A DNA stretch of 64,000 nucleotides. Source: Branchiostoma floridae (Eukaryota; Chordata; Leptocardii; Amphioxiformes; Branchiostomatidae). Within the stretch, counting starts at the first letter, position 1; the number at the start of each line of letters is the position of its first letter. The notes under the pieces are model-generated. The model saw only the letters and a program-made list of their open reading frames with translations. It searched no databases and was not told where the DNA came from. This document shows, one piece after another, positions 32,901-43,000 of the stretch. Position numbers and translations under genes: made by a program. The stretch lies in NCBI RefSeq assembly GCF_000003815.2, contig NC_049984.1, forward strand, positions 23,238,879 to 23,302,878. The letters are read 5' to 3'.

Positions 32901-35900
32901 TTGCGACGGTGGCTTAGACGGCGTAATCCAGGCTGCTGGGACGGGCCGGACGCCAATTGGGACGGCATCGATGACGCAATCCAGGCTGCATGGACGTGCG
33001 GTAGCCTCAATGGATCATGGGTTATGGATCGTAAAATTCGACAGAAAATGGAATGAAATATAAAATGTCTAAGAGAATCAATCAATGCTAAGGTCAACAT
33101 CTGGGCCAAACACTTCTAGCAAACTCTTCTCCCTCAAGATCCAGTGAAGTTTAATAATCAGGTAGAGAGTATGGGTAGGGGCAACATTTTGCACAGGCGT
33201 AGACGGCTGCCCGGACGCCGTTTCTGACGTCGATGACGTCTAATTTTATGGCCTCTTGGGACAAACAAATAAGCAGTCAGTGGAGTGTTAAAGACCACCC
33301 ACGACCGGGCCGTCAGGTTTTAGCTAAAATCAAAATGCAACTTGAACAAAACTTCAATTCAGATATACTCCGCGGCCTTTATAACTTTGTTTTACATGTA
33401 TGAAATTCAATCCGACCTTCAATCGTGTCCGCGGCTCTTTGAGCTGGCCCCTTTGAGCCGCGTGCCGACACATCATGTAGCAAATTTAATCAATCATGGT
33501 GGACGAGCCCACGTGGCATAACATGAAGGGTGGATGCAGGACGTTTTGTAATTCTCTATCGTAGGTTTTAAATACACCAGTATTAATTAAACACTGGAGA
33601 GTATTTAAATGGAGTTTTATATAGACAGTACATTTTCTACAATGTCCATATGTCATTTTTATTTCGCGATAGCGAAACAAATTCCTCCGGTTCATAAGTT
33701 CCTCACCCGGTCACCGTAGTTGGGAGGGCCATTAGACTTGATTGACGACGGCAAATAGGTAGGTATCTTATCATTTTCTGTTGTCTAAATCTACATTGTA
33801 ACAGCATTATCATTCTTAATCGAAACAACAGATATTTTTTACACGTATTCCACAAGGTGTTCATAAGTCTTTTTATTTTAGTCTTTAAACAACATCGTAA
33901 ATTTTATCAATTCTTTGCGTATGTGGGGTAACAAGTCGTCGGTAAACTTTGCAACATGGTGTACAAAAATAAAAGTAACAGTTCACTTACCGGCGCCTGC
34001 ACAGTATCGACAGTCAACGCTGCTTCTTCTGACGACATCTGTGATTTTTGCTGTCCAACGTTTGTTGTTTCAAGTAGGATAATTTATCCCCCTTGGCGCA
34101 CGACAAATATTGTACATTCTTTTTTAGTATGAATAACGAATACAGTCGATTCGCCGTAAACCCAACCTCAACACAATGTCGTAGAAACATGCTGCTACTT
34201 CTATACGTTAGGTCCATGCTCCGAAAGTGAGCAAAATTTAACAAACGGACAAGAAAACCAACGGAAATAGTCACCTACCGAACATACGTCCTGCAACGAC
34301 CGGAGTGTATAACGGTCTGAAATTCGAAATCACCCGCTGAAATTGGCGCATGTGCAGAAGTTAAAAACGTCATGTTTTCCGTGGGGAATAAGGACAGACG
34401 CTGCCGGCGTCGGGTGACTAAGTATTTTATAGCCCCATCAGTGGCCGTCTCAGACGGCAAAAGAAGGTCTTTCAGTCGTCCGAGCGTTCAATATAAAAAC
34501 TGACAGAACGGCCCGGACGCTCACGATTTGTCAGCGGCCGTTTCCGACGGCATCGGACGCTTGCAGACGGTTTGAAACGGGCTTAAACGCTCTGAGACGC
34601 CTTTGGACGCCCTTGGACGGCGTCTAAAGAATTTCAGACGCTTGAATTTTCACAGAGGCTCTCATCTGGGTTGGGTGTCAGAAGTTTTATGGGCGAAACA
34701 GATGTTCTGATTTTGTTACCATAAGGGACAGTTGTTAGTTGTCTCTTTCGTAGCCAATGGTACTTGTTTTGTAGGAGACGGGGTTGGCGCCAAGTATTCA
34801 TCTTACAGTTGGTGTAGGGCTGACAGAGGAAAGTGTGCATCTCGTTTTTGTACCGTGTGAACAGCTGATGTTATGACATATTGGGGAAAATCAAATCACC
34901 ATCTGACTAAAGTTGGCCACATCCCTTCTTCTTTCTGAGTTTCCCAACTTCCTCCCACCACACAGCTCTGAGGCACATATTCGAACCTCAATAATGCTGA
35001 CAACCTTAGACATTTTAAATGCCAAACATCAAGCTTAAGGAACACCACGCTACCATATGCCGTCGACCTCTTAAACGCACATTACACAATTAATTTTGAT
35101 AATTACTAATCAGATGGACATCCTCTGTGTCATTAGATAAATACACCACTACTTTCCCATAACATTTATATTATATAACCATTACTCTCAAATACAACCG
35201 ACTATAAACATACATACCATCCACAAAAAAGCAATAAATATTTCATGGAGGTATGAGGTCCCCGAACTCTAGTTAACTATATGGTTCTCTTGTCAATTTG
35301 ACAGATGAGCAGGCAGGCAAGCATTTTTGCCTGTTTTGCTTGACCTGCACATGACTTTTTATGGTGAAGGAGGGGTGTGCAATTCCTTCTCCACCCTCTC
35401 GTCTACTGGAGCACTAAGTCTCACAGGGACAGAACTGTATGACACACGGCTTCAGCAGATGCAGCTTTGTTGTTCGGAGTATCCGTCTCCTAGGAGGACT
35501 TCCGACCAGGTATGTAAGGGGTTTCTCCTACCCCCGACTCATGTGCCATGGCGGGTGCGACATGCCCGAACATGTTATGGCCCTAACCTAGGCCTAAGGC
35601 CTGTCTCGGCCACAAAGCCCCGCCAAGGCTGAGCCACTAGCCGCAGCAAGATACTCATTTACACCTGAGTTAAGTGAGGAAAGTCGTGTAAAGTGCCTTT
35701 CCCAAGGGCACAAGATCAGTGACACGGCAGCCGCCACGCAGTCCCACGATTTTTATTAACTACCACCCAAACAAAAGGATACAGCTCTCGAACAGCTCTG
35801 TCGATGTCTCCCAACCATTCCAACATGTCCGCCACGGAAGGTTCTGTTGCCGACCTCTGCACGACCTTGTGAATCCCCAGCTCTCCAGCGTGTGTCTGGT

Positions 35901-37150
35901 ACGTGTGCATGGACGCTGCGTACTGTCTGCTGATACTGTTGGACACTTCTTGTAGGGAACATCTGCAGGAATGTATATAAGCATATAAAATGTTGAAGTT
36001 ATCATATGGATAAACACTGAAACGTGTGGGGAAAACTGGACTGGGACTGGGGTCAATGTAGCCTAGGTACTATCCGGAAAGTAGTTCGCACCGGCATTCA
36101 TTTTATACTACATAAAGTGGCTTCTAGCTCTGACATTCTGTCTGAGATCCTGGACCACATTAACGCCTGGTATTGTCTAAATTTTGGACAAGGGTGCTGA
36201 TTGGTCCCTACACATGAGTGAATTAAGGAATGGGTTCAAGCGATCATTCAAACAGACGTTCCAACACCAGAGAAGCCCAAGAACCTATTCCTTGATTCAC
36301 CCAGTGACTGGCGTCACCAGCAAACGGTTTGAATGCGTAAGTCTCCAGACAGACAACAGCAGAAGTGAACATAGGAGTGAACTACTACTGTAAATGCAGA
36401 AACTTTCACGGGGGTTTAATGTTTGCGGTTTTCAGGCGTCCGCTTCACTGCAAATTTAAAACCACCATGACCATTTTTCCATGGCAGTAAGAGACTACAG
36501 TGCATGGTGCTACCGCAAAATCAAGGCCGCTGCAAAAAGCCCATTTTCCCGCTACTGCGAAATTAAATGCATTTACAGTATTCGGATGGTACCTAGGCTA
36601 GGTCAATGCCCTTTCCTGCCAGCTTTCTGGGACCTTTCTGCCACCTTTGACACAACTTCCTGTTTGTGCCCCCGACATGCCTAGAGCATTCATGGCAGAA
36701 CTGAGGACACACATCACTACAAACAAACAAACACAACAACTACATACAACACCTTTTCACGGAGGTAATGACTATCATTAAAGCTGTGAAAGACAAGTCC
36801 GACTTTATAAATTCTAATAATTCTCACATTACAATCAATCTTATGATTGTCATAATCTGACAAATTATTCTCTCGGTGACTTACAGCGTCTCTCTGAGTT
36901 TCCCGGCCATCTTCTCCATCTCTCCCAACAGTTTTGCTCTCAGTCTGATTTTCAGATCAGGAAAGTCCTTCAAAAACGTCGTTTTTTCGGGAACCCTTTC
37001 ACAAGAGTCCAACTGTTCCGAGAGGTTGCAGAGCGAGTTCACATACTGGTCGGAATTTTGATGAATTTCCTTCCAACGAACTGTCTGCTTTTCAACGGTA
37101 ACGTATGCAGACTTGAGCTGACGCCTGGTGAGAAGTTCTGCCTGCATCAT
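29995..37150 (-). CDS. AIRIM: AIRIM (C1orf109 homologue), ribosome-maturation factor subunit
   Basis: Minus-strand exons in transcription order: 37150-36885, 35962-35783, 30894-30782, 30038-29995. Donors and acceptors are GT-AG and phases agree, giving about 200 aa; human C1orf109 is 203 aa. Diagnostic segments are LSEQLDSCERVPE with FPDLKIRLRAKLL in exon 1, SVADMLEWLGDIDRAVRELY in exon 2, and LQKQFLLDTLKYDD at the start of exon 3. An in-frame stop lies just upstream of the first ATG (37148-37150; a second ATG follows directly). In human the protein partners SPATA5/SPATA5L1 and CINP in 60S ribosome maturation. Exon 4 encodes only 14 residues and is the least certain. Intron 2 is about 4.9 kb and packed with transposons. 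It is divergent from borealin and convergent with CDYL. Confidence 0.85.
30579..30761. mobile_element. MITE family B (TA target), copy in AIRIM intron 3
   Basis: Starts CTGTAAATGCATTTAG, ends CTATATTTACAG, flanked by TA on both sides (30577-30578, 30762-30763). The interior has GCGGTGGTTTTAA motifs shared with other copies. A TA duplication suggests Tc1/mariner-type mobilisation. Confidence 0.75.
30960..31110. repeat. SINE-like fragment
   Basis: GCAGACTGACAGTTGAGCTC, GTGAAACTCTGATTCAATCC and CGAAGGGACTAAGTACGGGG match the better preserved copy at 42786-42990. Confidence 0.45.
31540..31830. repeat. SINE-like repeat with conserved core
   Basis: Contains GTTTGAATCC (B-box-like) and TTTGGGAAAGGCATTTGACA followed by CGACTTCCCTCACTTTATCC. 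This core also occurs at 60838-61070 and, on the minus strand, at 35480-35755. Confidence 0.5.
31833..32039. mobile_element. MITE family D (CTGTAATTC ends), copy 1
   Basis: Starts CTGTAATTCACTTTATC, ends ATCAGGAATTACAG, flanked by TA. It shares CTTCACGGTACCAAATTTT and AAAACCGTGAACAT with the copy at 44386-44600. Confidence 0.8.
32097..35272 (+). mobile_element. Helentron-like element carrying a nested insertion
   Basis: 5' TACCTCCATGAAAT (32097-32110), with an adjacent fold (CATGGAATGGAGG). The 3' end carries the exact 14-bp inverse ATTTCATGGAGGTA (35240-35253), a weak hairpin and terminal CTAG followed by T (35269-35272). The plan is the same as at 12932-13899. About 2.1 kb of the interior is a second element (32579-34658). 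It lies in AIRIM intron 2. No Rep/helicase coding seen. Confidence 0.65.
32579..34658. mobile_element. GACGC/GACGG-rich inverted-repeat element
   Basis: Ends CCTCTGTGAAAATTCAAGCG and CGCTTGAATTTTCACAGAGG are exact inverse repeats. The left arm (about 32610-33010) and right arm (about 34490-34640) are dense in degenerate GACGC/GACGG/CGTCC words; the middle is AT-rich and noncoding. No target duplication was seen. Confidence 0.75.
35480..35755 (-). repeat. SINE-like repeat next to AIRIM exon 2
   Basis: On the minus strand: CCCTTGGGAAAGGCACTTTA then CGACTTTCCTCACTTAACTC, then AATGAGTATCTTGC. It starts roughly 30-40 bp into AIRIM intron 2. The open frames across it are not genes. Confidence 0.55.
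36059..36600. mobile_element. MITE family A, copy 2, interrupted by MITE family B
   Basis: Ends TAGCCTAGGTACTATCCGG and CGGATGGTACCTAGGCTA; flanks GGTCAATG on both sides (8 bp, probably a 9-bp duplication with one base lost). It is 542 bp instead of ~430-455 because a family B element (36388-36578) sits near the right end. It lies in AIRIM intron 1. Confidence 0.85.
36388..36578. mobile_element. MITE family B nested in MITE family A
   Basis: CTGTAAATGCAGAAAC ... AATGCATTTACAG between TA dinucleotides (36386-36387 and 36579-36580). Uninterrupted family A copies read GAACTACTATCCGG here, so the insertion site was a single TA. Confidence 0.85.
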
Positions 37151-37617
37151 TTCCTTGAAAACTACTTATTTGCCACGTTTTTACACTTTGTCGTAACAGT
37201 GACAGCATTTTGTACACAAGACCATGCTTTTTCCGGTGCCTAAAGGCCAAAGGTCATATCTTATTCTTGTTCCCAGAGCTATCCACGATAAAAGACCAAA
37301 AATAACCATCTGAGCAATCATTGCAATTTATTTGTATTTATTGCAAATAAATGCTAGCATATAAGTAATTCTAGTGAAAATTTTGCACTAGTATGTAAAA
37401 ACACGGTAAGAATCTTAAATTGTGAGGTATATAACCCTGTAACGGAGATCTTATAATCACGTGATTAAATCTCGCTTCTTGATTGGTCGATTTCCCCAGT
37501 TTAAATCGAGGCGGCCATTTTGGATAAAGAAGTTGTTCCGTCGCTGCAGAAAAAAGGATACCTCCAACTTCTTCTTGGATTTTTGACCATATCGGAGGAA
37601 ATTTGAAGATAATACAG
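37151..37617. promoter_or_regulatory. Bidirectional promoter region AIRIM/borealin
   Basis: The AIRIM start codon (minus) lies at 37150. A plus-strand splice donor AATACAG|GTGAGAG lies at 37617/37618. The noncoding first exon of borealin probably ends there (about 37500-37617), since the ATG-bearing exon begins at an acceptor (39980). Under 500 bp therefore holds both transcription starts. Exact starts are inferred. Confidence 0.6.
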
Positions 37618-38690
37618 GTGAGAGATATGTGATGAATATCATAGTGTCAGTGGGGCAACGTTTGAGTGTATAAATTTGTCGCTCTTTGAAGTTTTGTTCG
37701 TGTTTTTGATGGAGATCGTTTGGAAAAAGCAAGGGACGTCAACAAAAATGGCTGCCAAAAACCTTCGATTTGGAGGGAAAAAAGACAACTTGATTTGGGC
37801 ACGATCTCGTGCCGTTGACTACTAGAAGACATAGACTTACTAGTTTTTATAGCTTTGTATTTCAAGCATATCGTATCTTTGATCATTGGATAATGATTTT
37901 TGTTCTTTTTTTTCCATCGTTTCTGATGTGATAGAAGGGTTATAGAAGAAGCACAACAAGACAAGAAATAAATTCAGTGTCTGTTCGATCTAAATCGTTA
38001 TAAATCACACGTCTTCTGTAGCCATAACATTTTTTTTTGCTTTTACTTCGTTTTCAACTCAAACTTTCAAAGGTATTTTTCTAAAATGGCATAATTTCAA
38101 CGCCAGTCTTGCATGTAGTATGATATTATTTTGATGACTTGCCCAGACTCGCCCAAGACAGGTTGACTGGATTAAATCAATATCAATCATGAAGAAAGAA
38201 GTGTATAAATGCCATGTGCAATTTTGCAGACTTCACTACTGTCAATTTCTAGTACATGATTTGCATGTAGCTGAAAATTATGAGTCCATAGACTAGTAGT
38301 CCATAGTCATAATTTGTAATTTTGGAGCCCCACAAAATAGTAATTTCATGACCACAATCCACATGACTTGTGAACCGCTATATGGTAGACCATATACGAT
38401 GATATAGGCCAAAGCTGAACCAACAAGAATTAATGTAATTATATTGAATTAGTGAGATACATACTGAACATGTAGTTGACTGTAGTGTAATATTCTAAGG
38501 TGTGGCTTGCCAACGACAAGAACCAAAGCTGCCTGTCAGGTTTTCAAATGTTGACTACACTTTATTTCATTTGGGACTGCAGACAAAGCGGGACTTGATT
38601 TGGTCATATGGAGGACATCCTCTGGGAACCCCAAAACTGATGCAAGCGTGTAAATGAATTCTGAAAAAAAAAGAAGTTTGGCACTGAAAG

Positions 38691-39326
38691 GGGAACGGGT
38701 TTTCTGCGCGTGAAGAATTTGCGCGTGCGCGTGAAAAATCTGCGCGTGAAAAAACAAAGTTCCTGAAATATGTCAGAAAATGTGCAGCAAGGAATTCTAA
38801 GGCATAAAATGTGAACCTATGATATAATTTCCCATCTGTTACCTAAATTTTTGGTTTGAAAAAAACTGATTTTTAGATCCCTTGGGAATAGGTTAATTTG
38901 CATATTTTGAAAATTTCAAAATCAAGTAAATTGGACAGAAATACATGGAAAGATTACACATATGATGTTTTATATTGTATAATATAACAATTTAAGGCTT
39001 TTCTAAATTCTAGAAGCTAAATTTCCTCTTTTTTGAAGCAGATTGTTTCACGCGCAAATTTCAAACTTTTTTGCGCGTAAAAACTTAACATTGAAAAATC
39101 ACTTGAAAAGCACTCAGAATGAGTCAGATTGAGATTTTGTACTCTAGAATGCAGCAATATGATCCTTGATTCCATTTTGCGCCATCTTGTTTGAGCTTTT
39201 AAGTATAAAACTGCAAAAACTTTTTGAATCCCTTGGGAATCAGCTAATTTGCATATTTTCACGCGCAGATTTTTCACGCGCAAGTTTTCACGCGCAACTT
39301 TTTCACGCGCACAAAACCCCATCCCC
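38691..39326. mobile_element. hAT-like MITE with iterated GCGCGTGAAAA ends, 8-bp TSD
   Basis: Perfect 8-bp duplication ACTGAAAG at 38683-38690 and 39327-39334. Ends GGGAACGGGTTTT / AAAACCCCATCCCC. Each arm repeats GCGCGTGAA words (and TTCACGCGC on the right) four or more times. It lies in the borealin 5' UTR intron. Confidence 0.85.
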
Positions 39327-39523
39327 ACTGAAAGTTGCTGAATATTAGATGTTCTAACTTCTAAAGATAGACTAGCACAATTAAGAACTTAGAACTCTAT
39401 CAGTATCACAGTGTAGATGCCAAAATCACAGTGTAGAGGCCAAAATCACAGCATAGGGGATCCAAATGACAGCATAGGGGACTCCTATGCTGAATATGAA
39501 CGTTAACACTGAATGGTGCAGAG

Positions 39524-39935
39524 TAGGGCTGGGTACCGGTACGGCATACCTGTACAAAACCGTTTTTTCTCAATTGACCGGTCCAGAAAAAATGGACCTG
39601 AAAAAAGTCGGTGGACCGGATGTTGGACCGATTAAAAAATTAACAGATTATTTTATCAGGCATTCACACGTTTTGGCGCTTGCAGGACGTGGAAGAAAAT
39701 AACAAGAGTGAAGTAGAGTAGAGTTTATAGTAATTTCTACCACGTTTTACAGCCAATCACACAGGTGCAGTTAGCGTTGTAGGATTTTTAAAACGCCAGA
39801 CAGTGTAAGTCTAATACTCCACCAAACAGATGAAATGGAGTCATACTGAATCAGGTCCAGGTCCGGACCTGGACCTAATCCTTTGGACCTGAACCGGACC
39901 TGGACCTGAATTGTCTGTACCGGTACCCACCCCTA
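39524..39935. mobile_element. MITE family C, copy 2
   Basis: TAGGGCTGGGTACCGGTAC at the left, GTACCGGTACCCACCCCTAG at the right. The interior has AACCGTTTTTTCTCAATTGACCG, GGACCGGATGTTGGACCG and GGTCCGGACCTGGACC. About 410 bp in the borealin UTR intron. Confidence 0.8.
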
Positions 39936-40002
39936 GCAGGGACAGTTGTTAGAGTTTCTGACCTTTTCTTTATTCTGCAGGCATACAGACACTAGCATCA
40001 AG

Positions 40003-43000
40003 ATGCCACGGAAGAGGAAAACACGACAGACAACCCGCGCCAAACCCAAGCTGCCGGAAGGCGACGAGGGCCACGATATGGACCAAGAAGAGAGGGAACG
40101 CAAGAAGGAACTCTTCCTCAAGGACTTTGATAATGAAGGTAGGCTGCGATTGAGAAAACCATATGGAAGTTACAAGTAGTACTGTGTAAATGCATTTAGT
40201 TATGGAGAGGCTTGATTTCCTACTATTTGTAGGAGAAAGATATGTTTCAGTAATTACCAGTGGCATAAGATAGTATCAAAGCTGGCAAAGGAGTATAGCT
40301 GACCATTTTAGGGAGTCATCAGCCACTGGTAGCTTTCCTAGGCTGGCTTCACTCCTCTGGCAGCTTTTGAATATTTTGATACTATCTTATGCTACCGTTA
40401 GCCTGGGTACCATCCGGAAAGCAGTTCGCTCCGGCGTTCATTATATACTATATACAGTCGCTTCTCTGTGTTTCCGTCTGGGAACGCGGACCATCTTAAC
40501 GTCTGGAATCGTCCAAAAAGTGGAAGCAGGCGCTGATTGGTCCCTACACATGACCGAATTATGGAATGGGTTCAAGCACTCGTTCGAACCAGTGTTCCAA
40601 CACCGGACAAGCTCTCTGTCCTGTTGTCATCGAAGGAGTGCTCTAGAACCCATTCCTTAATTCGCTCATTAACTGACGTTAGCACCAAAAGGTTTGAATG
40701 TGCATGTCTCCAGACGGGTAGCAGAAGCGAACACAGGAGCGAACTACTATCCGGATGGTACCCAGGCTATGCTACCGTAGAATCTGCTTGGAGATTAGCG
40801 ATTCAGGGGAAAGATGTGTTTCACATTCTTTTGAGTAGAGTATGGTAGTACATGTAATACAATGGGAAGAATATTATCTCTGGTGTCATATATAGACTAT
40901 CACGGTAAAATCCCAATATCTATTTATGATTAACAATGTTGATAACTATAGAATCAGTGTATTTGTTGTATGTTACTTGGATTTGAGAGGGAGATATTTG
41001 AAATTCTGATGATCCTGTGCACATTTTCATTTTGATTTTTTTTCTCCATACCCTGGAAATATACACAGAAAACATAATTTACAGTGTCCTATCTTTGTAT
41101 CCAAATGATAATGCAACCAGAGCCGGCACGTGTACTACAATCAAATTCAGGCCCACAGACTTTAATCTAGATGGCCAAGCAGCAGGGTTACGTTACCGCT
41201 TTTGCCCCAGTGACGTCTCATATACTTAGAAGCCGTTTGATTGCACACCCAATTTGCTAGCATATTTTGTGCAATTATCCGGTGTGTGCAATAATGTGAA
41301 GTAACAAAGTATCCGGTGTGTGCAATAATGTGAAGTAACAAAGTATCCGGTGTGTGCAATAATGTGAAGTAACAAAGTATCCGGTGTGTGCAATAATGTG
41401 AAGTAACAAAGTATCCGGTGTGTGCAATAATGTGAAGTAACAAAGTATCCGGTGTGTGCAATAATGTGAAGTAACAAAGTTGGACCATTAAACTGTACTT
41501 TATACATTATACAGCATACTGTGCACACATACCACGTTTGCCAATTTTTAGCATGGATTTTCAGTCAATTTGTCGACAATGTAAATTTTTGTGTATTTAT
41601 CCGGCATTTGTGACTTTTTGTTGTGCAGATAAGCGAAGTCTCTGATAATTATAACAATGTCCAGAGTCAATGGGAGCCGGTTTTTGGGATTCCGTGCAGT
41701 TGACTGAAGTGTGCTTTTATCCGACTTGCAATTAACTGGCTTCTACTGTATTTTCTTCCTGTTTGTCCACAGTTGAGTCGAGGATCAAGCAGTCGTACGA
41801 GCTGTGTGAGAAGATCTGTAACCTGGGGAGACAACAGTTCAGACTGGAGGTCATGAAACTGCCCAAGAAAATCCAGAACATGACAATGGCTGAGTTCTTA
41901 GGTGAGTGCCCAGTTCTTCCTTTGTTTAAGTGGTACCTGAGCTGCAAAAACGTTCGATACAGGTATTCTGGACCGTGTGATAAAAAGCTGTATCACACAG
42001 GCTTTGAAGTTGTATCAAACAGGCTTCCATCTAATAATTCAAATGTACCCTGCCCACGCCGAATGCGAAAATTCGAACACCTGGAACATTGCTGTTGTAA
42101 TACTTTTTGTTCTAAGGCACCAAATTTGTTCAACTTCTGGCGCATTTTGCATCAAAACATGGGTTTTCAAAGGTAGGTGTGACATAAATAAAATACAACA
42201 CGTGTATTCCGCATCACCCTCGGTCCCAGCCCTTCGGCGGTCGGGCGATCCGACCTGCGATTGGGCTGATACCTCAGGTGATACAGACTACACTGTGTTG
42301 TATTCTATATGTATACATATACATGTAAGTGAACAAGAATTGTATTTTTATTTAGCCCAGGGCGGCAGTATTGAGGCCATACAGCTCCAGTCTGTGGCAG
42401 AGACCGATGCTAAGGAGTGCACATCTGCTGAAAAAACAAGGTATGTCATATAGGCATACAATACTGTTTCAAAAATAGTTTCATCAGGTTGGTAGATTAT
42501 AGGATATAGGAGAAATCTTTTTACACCACCAGCATATCGCCAGGAACAATTGCGTAATTGACCGGGAAGGGGCCAAGGTCATAGACAGGGATTGTTTTCT
42601 CACCGCAAAAGCGCCACTTACATCGGCTACATATAGCAGTGAGAAGCAGACCTCCAGTTAGAAGTATCTAAGAGACATCGAAACGTAAGCAATGTAAGTA
42701 TCTGCTGGTTGTGTAAAAAGAATTCTTCTATATCCAAAATACTGGTTGTAGTGCACCCCAAATTGGAACTGTGCACCTAATCTGTAGGGATGTCCCTGTA
42801 GCTCAACTAGTAGCAGCCTCACAGTTGAGCTCCTGGTTCCAATTCCCGGGGTTTGATTTTGAAACTCTGGTTCAAACCCAGGGAAGGGCATCTCGGTTTG
42901 GGCTGCACCCTTCTTTCGGGAGGGACGGGATGTAAAGGGGGGTCCGTTGTTCGAGGAGATACCATGTGCACAATACACTGGGGATCAGCTAAAAACGCAT

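Noticed and set aside
35327-35632. A plus-strand frame ending at a GTATGT donor
   Set aside because: It overlaps a SINE-like repeat and the edge of the Helentron-like element; no partner exon or domain.
41279-41480. CRISPR-like regular repeats
   Set aside because: Contiguous 34-bp units without spacers in a spliced eukaryotic gene; a minisatellite.
41162-41528. Repetitive minus-strand peptides of about 100 residues
   Set aside because: They come from the 34-bp minisatellite, whose length keeps overlapping frames open.
42786-42860. A tRNA gene
   Set aside because: A- and B-box-like words are present, but no cloverleaf with proper acceptor stem could be formed; a SINE head fits better.
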